Of a stretch of 9,239 bases of DNA, positions 1 to 5,969 are shown piece after piece. Position numbers and translations under genes: made by a program. The notes under the pieces are model-generated. The model was not told where the DNA came from and searched no databases. It saw only the letters and a program-made list of their open reading frames with translations. This DNA is from Lysobacter sp. (lineage in GTDB: Bacteria > Pseudomonadota > Gammaproteobacteria > Xanthomonadales > Xanthomonadaceae): assembly GCA_030151365.1 (NCBI GenBank), contig JASLDW010000062.1, forward strand, positions 1 through 9,239, given 5' to 3'. Within the stretch, counting starts at the first letter, position 1. Each line of letters starts with the position of its first letter.

Positions 1-11
1 TGCATGGGCGC

Positions 12-752
12 GTGAAGATCACCGGGAGCCGTTTTTTGCGAGAGTGGAAGGAAGACCAGTTGCAGGCGCTGATCGGCGGAAGCAGCCAGGAGGAGCTTTT
101 TGCGAAAATCACCTCCTTCGGGCGCGAAGTCGGGTTCGAGCATTGCGCCTACGGCGTGCGGGTTCCGTTGCCGATCTCGAACCCGAAAATCATCATGCTG
201 AACAACTATCCGCAAACGTGGCAGCAGACGTATTCCGAAAAGGGATACCTGCAGGTCGATCCTGCGGTCCGGCACGGCATGTCTTCGATCTCGCCTTATG
301 TGTGGTCGGGTTTCGACAAGAAGAGCGAAGAGATCTCGTTCTGGGAAGACGCGACTTCCCACGGCATTTTTTCCGGATGGGCGCAACCGGTGCTGGCGCC
401 CAATGGCATCCGCGGCATGTTCACGGTCACCAGGGGCGCGGATCCGATTTCGGAAGACGAGATCCGCGACCGCATTCCGAAGTTGTTGTGGCTGAGCCAG
501 GTGGCTCATTACGGGCTGTCGCGACACCTGATCCGGCGACCGAATTCCGCGAGCCTGGAAGAACTCACTGCCAGGGAGCTCGAGGTGATGCGCTGGATTG
601 CCGAAGGCAAGACTTCGAGCGAGATCGCGATGATCCTGAGCATCTCGGAGCGCACGGTCAATTTCCACACGAACTGCGCCATGACCAAGCTCGAGGCGCC
701 CAACAGGACGGCGGCGGTGGTGCGGGCGGTGCTGCTGGGGCTGATCACATAG
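12..752 (+). CDS. LuxR-family quorum-sensing transcriptional regulator (acyl-homoserine-lactone-binding type)
   Basis: A 246-residue cytoplasmic regulator with the usual two-domain layout: an autoinducer-binding domain (about residues 20-165) and a C-terminal GerE/LuxR helix-turn-helix (about 183-243). The ligand pocket residues known from TraR are present with matching spacing: W70, Y74, D83, P84 and W98. The invariant HTH positions are also present (E189 and G199), with Met193 in place of the usual Leu. The C-terminal TVNFH-type recognition helix and the KL...NR motif complete the domain. Length is normal for the family (about 235-250). It is therefore expected to bind an acyl-homoserine lactone or a related signal and regulate transcription. 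The start taken is GTG at 12; the frame stays open to the window edge, so an upstream start is possible. No luxI synthase lies in the window, so it may be a solo receptor or be paired with a gene to the left. It lies 31 bases before a glucosidase gene on the same strand. Confidence 0.93.
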   Translation: MKITGSRFLREWKEDQLQALIGGSSQEELFAKITSFGREVGFEHCAYGVRVPLPISNPKIIMLNNYPQTWQQTYSEKGYLQVDPAVRHGMSSISPYVWSGFDKKSEEISFWEDATSHGIFSGWAQPVLAPNGIRGMFTVTRGADPISEDEIRDRIPKLLWLSQVAHYGLSRHLIRRPNSASLEELTARELEVMRWIAEGKTSSEIAMILSISERTVNFHTNCAMTKLEAPNRTAAVVRAVLLGLIT

Positions 753-805
753 GCCCTGCAGGCTAATCGTTTATTTACATAATATGCATTATGCGAAATC
801 AAAGA
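753..805 (+). promoter_or_regulatory. AT-rich leader with inverted repeat over the glucosidase start
   Basis: The short gap after the luxR stop is strikingly AT-rich compared with its surroundings, from about 764 to 803. It contains CATAAT (778-783) and its exact reverse complement ATTATG (788-793), separated by ATGC. A perfect 8-base palindrome CCTGCAGG lies at 755-762. CATAAT is one base from a -10 consensus, but I see no convincing -35 at the right distance. The repeat overlaps the ATG at 784, so an operator or an RNA hairpin affecting initiation is possible. No Shine-Dalgarno sequence is evident before 784. If CATAAT were a -10, the in-frame ATG at 805 would be the more natural start. The promoter reading is inference. 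Confidence 0.35.
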
Positions 806-3096
806 TGCTGGCGACCACCTTGGCGTCAAGCATTCCCCTGTGGGTTTTACCCGCCATTCCGGTGCCGGCCGGTCAGGCGCCGGCCGACTCGAACATCCTC
901 GCCGGATTGGTCGTCCATGCGTCCCCGGACCACGATCGCAAGGCATCGCTGACCAACAAGCGCTCCGCGTTCTACTACACGCAGCTGTTCGTCAACAACG
1001 ATCCCGAGCACGCGTGGTTCCGCGGTTTCGATATCGCCGGACGCCGGGTCTTCAACGACTACCGGATTCGTTGCGGCGACCTGAGCCTGGATCACGCGAC
1101 GGCCGTCACGGCGGATGTCACGCCCGATGCCGTCACCTGGCGCCATCCTTCCGGCTGGGTGGAAACCTTGCGCCTGTACGACCAGCGCGACGTGGTTTCG
1201 GTGGAGCTCTCGGGCAAGCAGGCAACCGGCGACTGCACGATGACCTTGTCGGGCGATGTGCTGCACGCGGATTCTACGCACGCCGGCCACTACGTATCGA
1301 CGACGGAGAATTCGCCGCCAGACCATGTCGTGGTCGGGCACGCGGCTGGACGCTTCGTCATTGCCGTCGCGGGACAGGCCGCGGATGCCGGGCGCCTGGC
1401 CGAGGCCGCGCTTGCGGATATCCCGGCATGGCGGGCCGAGCGCCTGCATCGTCTGCAAGGACTCGTCGATGGCGACCACCGGCTGGAGACCAGCGATGCG
1501 CGGACGACCGCCGCGTTGCGCTGGATCACGCTGACCACCGATCAACTGGTGACACGGCAGCGCGGCGACGGCATCTATGCCGGATTGCCGTGGTTCCCGG
1601 AATACTGGGGGCGCGACGAATTCATCTCCTTGCCGGGCGCGACGTTGGTGACCGGACAATTCGCGCAGGCGCGCGAAATCCTCGTTTCGTTCGCCAGATT
1701 CCAGGATCTCGATCCCGCATCGCGTTTCTACGGACGCGTGCCCAACATCGTCAAACCCGGCAGCCTCGATTACCACACGACCGATGGCACCCCGCGCTTC
1801 GTCATCGGGCTGCACGACTACCTGGGCTACTCCGGCGACCGCGAACTCGTCGCCCTGCTCTATCCCAACGTCAAGGCGAGCATCGAAGGCGCGCTTGCGC
1901 ACTGGACCGATGCGTCGGGGTATCTGGTCCATGCCGACAACGAAACCTGGATGGACGCACGTCGCTCCGGCGACCTGCGGTCGTACTCGCCGCGTGCGAA
2001 TCGCGCCAACGACATCCAGGCCTTGTGGATCCGGCAACTGCGCGCGGGCGTCGAATTCGCGCGGTTGACCGGCGACGCCACGTCGGCGAAACGCTGGAAG
2101 GAACTCGCCGATCGCGTCGAATCGCAATTCGTCCGCGATTTCGTCGATCCGGCGAGCGGTCGTGTTGCCGATCATCTCGATGCCGTCGGTCGAGCGGATT
2201 TCACCCTGCGCCCGAATCTGTTGTTCGCACTGGAGTTGTTGCCGGAGGAAACCGCCGCGCGCGAACTGAAACGCGGTTGGGAAAACCTGGTATTCCCGTG
2301 GGGCGTGACGACGATCGATCCCGCCTCCCCCGCCTTCCACCCCTGGCATCTCGCACCGGAACGCTGGCACAAGGATGCCGCCTACCACAACGGCGCGGTG
2401 TGGCCATGGCTCGATGGCATCGCCATCCAGCGCATGGTCGAATTCGGCCAGGTCGAACCGGCGTGGCGGCTGCTCGACGCCAACAACGCGCTCGCACTGA
2501 CCCGTGGCGTGGCCGGTGGCTTGCCGGAAACCATGGATGCCTACCCGCATCCCGGTGAAACATCGCCACGATTGACCGGCACCTATCTGCAGGCGTGGTC
2601 GAATGCCGAGCAGCTGCGCGTCTTCTACCAGTACGTGCTGGGCGTGCGCCCCGACCTGGGACACGGGCAAATCGAATTGGCGCCGCGATTGCCGCGTGCG
2701 CTCGGTCGTCTCGAGTCTTCCAACCGGATCGGGCGCGGGGTGCTGCGTTCGCTGCTGGTGCGCACGCAAGCCGGGCTGCACTGCGTCTATCGACTGGATG
2801 GCGAGAAGGCGGCGCTGGCGTTCGATCTTCCGGGTTATCCGCGCGTGTCAACGCAGGTCACGGCAGGCGATCGGCTGGTCGTGGACGAAGGCAACCATGT
2901 GCTGCGATTCCGTCACGAATCGCAGTCGGGACGACGCATTCGGGCATGGTCGGTGCACACCGACCCGGCATCGCTGCAGCGGCAGCAACGACTGGCGACA
3001 TTGTTCGGAACCGTGCGCTTCGCGCAGCCGGATCGCGCGAATTCCGATCGGGAGCCAGCCGATCTGATTCCACCGGAAACGGCGAAGGCGCACTGA
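784..3096 (+). CDS. Probably exported amylo-alpha-1,6-glucosidase (glycogen-debranching, GH133-like)
   Basis: A 770-residue protein whose middle (about residues 235-640) is the (alpha/alpha)6 glucosidase module of bacterial glycogen debranching enzymes. Visible family motifs are GLPWFPEYWGRDEF (267-280), ETWMDAR (387-393), AYHNGAVWPWLDG (533-545), LPETMDAYPHPGE (580-592) and QAWSNAEQLR (603-612). By family analogy D391 is the likely general acid and E582 the likely base. Residues about 55-225 look like the N-terminal beta-sandwich of such enzymes, and about 640-770 form a C-terminal extension. The family hydrolyses alpha-1,6 branch glucosyl residues of glycogen-like glucans. The first 34 residues have two lysines, a hydrophobic stretch and an APA-type end, consistent with a Sec signal peptide. 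This is unusual because debranching enzymes normally work on cytoplasmic glycogen. The start could be ATG 784 or the in-frame ATG at 805. No ribosome-binding site is clear for 784. Substrate is inferred from the family only. Confidence 0.85.
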   Translation: MHYAKSKMLATTLASSIPLWVLPAIPVPAGQAPADSNILAGLVVHASPDHDRKASLTNKRSAFYYTQLFVNNDPEHAWFRGFDIAGRRVFNDYRIRCGDLSLDHATAVTADVTPDAVTWRHPSGWVETLRLYDQRDVVSVELSGKQATGDCTMTLSGDVLHADSTHAGHYVSTTENSPPDHVVVGHAAGRFVIAVAGQAADAGRLAEAALADIPAWRAERLHRLQGLVDGDHRLETSDARTTAALRWITLTTDQLVTRQRGDGIYAGLPWFPEYWGRDEFISLPGATLVTGQFAQAREILVSFARFQDLDPASRFYGRVPNIVKPGSLDYHTTDGTPRFVIGLHDYLGYSGDRELVALLYPNVKASIEGALAHWTDASGYLVHADNETWMDARRSGDLRSYSPRANRANDIQALWIRQLRAGVEFARLTGDATSAKRWKELADRVESQFVRDFVDPASGRVADHLDAVGRADFTLRPNLLFALELLPEETAARELKRGWENLVFPWGVTTIDPASPAFHPWHLAPERWHKDAAYHNGAVWPWLDGIAIQRMVEFGQVEPAWRLLDANNALALTRGVAGGLPETMDAYPHPGETSPRLTGTYLQAWSNAEQLRVFYQYVLGVRPDLGHGQIELAPRLPRALGRLESSNRIGRGVLRSLLVRTQAGLHCVYRLDGEKAALAFDLPGYPRVSTQVTAGDRLVVDEGNHVLRFRHESQSGRRIRAWSVHTDPASLQRQQRLATLFGTVRFAQPDRANSDREPADLIPPETAKAH

Positions 3097-3106
3097 CACG
3101 CCTTCG
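3083..3106. terminator. Candidate bidirectional terminator hairpin between convergent genes
   Basis: CGAAGGCG (3083-3090) and its exact reverse complement CGCCTTCG (3099-3106) form an 8-base stem with an 8-base loop. The loop contains the glucosidase TGA stop codon. The hairpin sits where the + strand glucosidase gene meets the converging phosphoesterase gene, the natural place for a shared terminator. There is no long T tract on either side, so it is not a textbook intrinsic terminator. It may instead act as a 3'-end stabiliser. Confidence 0.45.
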
Positions 3107-3117
3107 GTCATTTGCGA

Positions 3118-4677
3118 TCAGTTGCGCAGTTCCAGCGCATTGACGAGATCGCCCATCGGCGCTTCGCCATGCGCCCTGAGCGCATCGTCGCGCTCGACGA
3201 TGCCGGGCAACGGCTTCAACCCGTACTTGCGATTGATCAGGCGTTGGATCGATCCGGTGTCGTACTGGTCGTGATCGACATAACCGCGCTTGGCGAACGG
3301 CGACACGATGATCGCCGGAATGCGCAAGCCCGGGCCCCAGCGATCGCCCTTGGGCGGCGCGACATGATCCCACCAACCGCCGTTTTCGTCGTAAGTGACG
3401 ATCACGACCATGTTTTTCCACTGGGGACTCTTTTCGAGGTGGGCGATGACATCGGCGATGTGTTCGTCGCCGGCGCGCACGGTGGCGTACCCGGCATGCT
3501 GGTTGAGGTTGCCCTGCGGTTTGTAGAACGTCACCGCCGGCAATTTCCCGGCGTCGACGTCGGCGATGAATTTCGCGCCGTCCATGCCGCCATCCAGCAG
3601 GTGCTGCGCACGCGCCATCGTGCCGGGCGCGTAATTGGCGTAGTAGTTGAACGGTTGGTGGTGGTACTGGAAGGCGATCTTCTCGGCCGGCTTGCCGCCA
3701 TCCAGCGCGACCTGCCAGCCACCGGAATACCAGGCCCAGCCGATATTCGCGGCGCTCAGGCGATCGCCGATCGTTTCCGCCGTCTGCGGGCTCAAGGTGA
3801 TGCGGTCGAGCGCTTCTCCGGCATTCTTCGGCGCCGGTTTCCACGATGGCGCATAAGGCGGCGCCATCGTGTTGACCGCGTAGAAATCGGGCGTGAGCAC
3901 GCCGTAACGCACGTATTTCGGAGGGCCGTCGAGCGCCGACGCCGGATTCTTCGCATCGGGCTTCAGGCTGACGCCGTCATCGTTCAACACCGAGATGTTG
4001 TTCTCGTACTTCTTCGGATCGTTCTTGGTCTTGGAATCGAAGGGCGCGCATGCGCAGACAAGGTATTGGTGGTTGAGGAAGGACGAACCGAACGCGGCAT
4101 GGAAGAAGTTGTCGGCCAGCACGTATTTCTGCGCGACCTTCCACATCGCCATCCGCGAACCGTCGAAATGCCCCATCACCTCCCCGCCGGCATCGCTCCA
4201 AGCGGCGAACTTGTCGTTCCGCCCGCCATTGATCTGCATCTGCTGGTTGTAGAACGCGTGGATCAGGTCGTGCAGTTTGTAATCCATCGTCACGCCGTAG
4301 CCGTTGGGATCGTCCAGCGCATAGGCCCGGTTGGGATGGCCGCGCGTCGCTTCGGTGGTGATCTGCTTGGGGTCGGAGGCCACCGTCAGTCCCTGCCCGA
4401 ATACCGGCGGCAACGACTTCATGATGCTGCCGTCGCGATCGCGCTGGAGGTATTGCTCGGGCTTGAGATTCTGCAGGCCGTTCGCACCCGGGAAATTCCC
4501 GTAGAGATTGTCGAAGCTGCGGTTCTCGGCGTAGATCACCACGATGGTCTGGATGGCGTCGAGGCGCGGATCGCCCTTGCCCGAAGCCTCCGCACCGGCG
4601 TTCTTGCCCGGGATGCTCTGGCACGATGCCAGCAGTGTCGCGATGGCGGCCAGTGCGATTTTTTCGAGTCTGCGCAT
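3118..4677 (-). CDS. Phosphoesterase lipoprotein, AcpA / phospholipase C-type acid phosphatase family
   Basis: A 519-residue protein of the phosphoesterase family that contains Francisella AcpA and bacterial phospholipases C. It begins with a lipoprotein signal: a charged MRRLEK, a hydrophobic stretch and the lipobox L-A-S-C with Cys19, so it should be lipid-anchored and exported. The absence of Asp at +2 favours the outer membrane. The N-terminal metal/active-site motif ENRSFDNLYG is at 51-60. The segment AFGSSFLNHQYLV (195-207) probably carries the serine nucleophile. The C-terminal metal-site motif YDENGGWWDHVAPP is at 429-442, followed by WGPGLRIPAIIVSPFAKRG (447-465). These motifs predict hydrolysis of phosphomonoesters or phospholipid head groups; the two cannot be told apart here. 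The start is ATG 4677, which places the signal peptide correctly. Its ribosome-binding site is weak, because a GGAGG lies too far upstream. The gene is divergent from the peroxidase gene and convergent with the GH133-like gene. Confidence 0.9.
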   Translation of the reverse strand: MRRLEKIALAAIATLLASCQSIPGKNAGAEASGKGDPRLDAIQTIVVIYAENRSFDNLYGNFPGANGLQNLKPEQYLQRDRDGSIMKSLPPVFGQGLTVASDPKQITTEATRGHPNRAYALDDPNGYGVTMDYKLHDLIHAFYNQQMQINGGRNDKFAAWSDAGGEVMGHFDGSRMAMWKVAQKYVLADNFFHAAFGSSFLNHQYLVCACAPFDSKTKNDPKKYENNISVLNDDGVSLKPDAKNPASALDGPPKYVRYGVLTPDFYAVNTMAPPYAPSWKPAPKNAGEALDRITLSPQTAETIGDRLSAANIGWAWYSGGWQVALDGGKPAEKIAFQYHHQPFNYYANYAPGTMARAQHLLDGGMDGAKFIADVDAGKLPAVTFYKPQGNLNQHAGYATVRAGDEHIADVIAHLEKSPQWKNMVVIVTYDENGGWWDHVAPPKGDRWGPGLRIPAIIVSPFAKRGYVDHDQYDTGSIQRLINRKYGLKPLPGIVERDDALRAHGEAPMGDLVNALELRN

Positions 4678-4718
4678 AATGGAATCCCATGCCTCCGGAC
4701 AATCGGTGACGTTAACAC
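4678..4718. promoter_or_regulatory. Divergent intergenic region between phosphoesterase and peroxidase genes
   Basis: Only 41 bases separate the two start codons, so the promoters must overlap each other or reach into the genes. For the + strand gene, GGTGA lies nine bases before the ATG at 4719 and is a credible ribosome-binding site. A GTTAAC palindrome sits just before that ATG. I see no clear -35/-10 pair on either strand. A partial resemblance to a Pho box on the minus strand does not hold up. Confidence 0.4.
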
Positions 4719-5969
4719 ATGATGCGCGCCAGATCCCTGATTTTGCTGTGTTGCGCGGGCATCAGCGCAGCGTTGCTCGCGGCCGAATCCGGGCATCCAT
4801 CGCACTGGTATGCATCGGCGCGAGAACGCACGGCCCTGCTCCGCGAAGCCGGCAAGGCGATCTTCTCCGACCCTTCGTTCTCGGCATCGGGACGGCAATC
4901 GTGCGCCAGTTGCCACGATCCGGCGCGTCGCTACAACCCGCCGAATTCGCTCGACGTGCAGATGGGGGGATCGGCGCTGCGCCATCAGGGTTTGCGTTCG
5001 CCGCCGACCTTGACCTATCTCAATCGCGTTCCGCCCTACGACAACCATCACCACGACCCGGAAGAGGAAGCCGACAACTCGATCGACAATGGCCCGACCG
5101 GCGGCCTGACCTGGGATGGTCGTGTCGATACCGGTGCGCAGCAGGCCGGAATCCCGCTGACGTCGCCGGTTGAAATGGGAAACACCGTGGCCGGCGTGGC
5201 GAACGCCGTGCGCAAGTCGCCCCATGCGGCGAAGTTGCGCGCCGCGCTCGGCGATGATGCGCTGGCGACCGACGGCGAGGCGTTCGCCGCAGTGACGCGG
5301 GCGCTGGGCGCATTCGAAGAGGACTATGCGGAATTCAGTCCCTACACCAGCAAGTACGACGCCTGGTTGACCGGACACGCCCGCTTGACCGCGCAGGAAC
5401 GGCGAGGACTCGAATTGTTCGACGATGAAGCCAAGGGCAACTGCGCGCAATGCCATCTGTCGCGACGCGGACTCGACGGCACGCCGCCGGCGTTTTCCGA
5501 TTACGGGTTGATCGCCCTCGCCGTGCCGCGCAATCCGGCGATCGTGCGCAATCGCGATCCGGGCTTCCACGATCTTGGCGCATGCGGACCGGAACGCAAG
5601 GACAAGGCCGGACAGGACGACTATTGCGGCCTGTTCCGCACGCCGACGCTGCGCAACGTCGCGCAGCGGAAGGCGTTCTTCCACAACGGAAAATTCCACG
5701 ATCTCGCCGAGGTGGTCGAGTTCTACGTCACCCGCGACATCACGCCTGAACGCTGGTACTCGCGCGACGCGAGCGGGAAAGTCGTTCCCTACGATGATCT
5801 CCCGTCGCGCTACCACGGCAACATCAATCGCGATCCGCCGTTCGAAGGGCAACGCCCGGGCGCGAAGGCGCGGCTGGACAAGGACGAGATCGCCGCCATC
5901 GTCGCTTTCCTGCATGCGCTCGACGACGGCTACCTCAAGGACAACCCCTATCGCAGCAGCAGGAAGTAG
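4719..5969 (+). CDS. Di-heme cytochrome c peroxidase family protein, periplasmic
   Basis: A 416-residue protein with a hydrophobic N-terminus (about residues 5-21, ending near LLAAE) typical of a Sec signal, followed by two c-type heme-binding motifs: CASCH (62-66) and CAQCH (242-246). Between them is the family signature TWDGRVDTGAQQAG...PVEMGN (131-155). After the second heme come LFRTPTLRNV (305-314) and KAFFHNGKFHDLAEVVEFY (318-336). This order matches bacterial cytochrome c peroxidases and MauG-like proteins, which reduce hydrogen peroxide in the periplasm or carry out related oxidations. A His- and acid-rich segment of about 25 residues (106-130) precedes the WDGR motif and looks like an insertion. 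The start is ATG 4719 with GGTGA nine bases upstream; a second ATG follows directly at 4722. The last 22 bases overlap the end of the opposing GH63 gene. Peroxidase versus another di-heme oxidase activity cannot be settled from sequence. Confidence 0.92.
   Translation: MMRARSLILLCCAGISAALLAAESGHPSHWYASARERTALLREAGKAIFSDPSFSASGRQSCASCHDPARRYNPPNSLDVQMGGSALRHQGLRSPPTLTYLNRVPPYDNHHHDPEEEADNSIDNGPTGGLTWDGRVDTGAQQAGIPLTSPVEMGNTVAGVANAVRKSPHAAKLRAALGDDALATDGEAFAAVTRALGAFEEDYAEFSPYTSKYDAWLTGHARLTAQERRGLELFDDEAKGNCAQCHLSRRGLDGTPPAFSDYGLIALAVPRNPAIVRNRDPGFHDLGACGPERKDKAGQDDYCGLFRTPTLRNVAQRKAFFHNGKFHDLAEVVEFYVTRDITPERWYSRDASGKVVPYDDLPSRYHGNINRDPPFEGQRPGAKARLDKDEIAAIVAFLHALDDGYLKDNPYRSSRK

Noticed and set aside
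753..783. lux box upstream of the glucosidase gene
   Set aside because: No 20-base imperfect palindrome of the lux-box type is visible. The palindromes present are shorter and differ in sequence.
847..2781. Long open frame on the minus strand (644 codons) opposite the GH133-like gene
   Set aside because: It is a shadow of the + strand gene in G+C-rich DNA. Its translation is Arg/Gly/His-rich without recognisable domains, while the + strand frame has clear family motifs.
4678..4718. Possible Pho box on the minus strand between the divergent genes
   Set aside because: Two GTC-containing half sites are present, but the spacing and flanking bases do not match the 7+4+7 repeat of a Pho box.
3112..4722. 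Long open frame on the plus strand (536 codons) opposite the phosphoesterase gene
   Set aside because: It is antisense to a protein with a lipobox and intact metal-site motifs. The translation shows only Val/Arg/Asp-rich shadow composition and no family.
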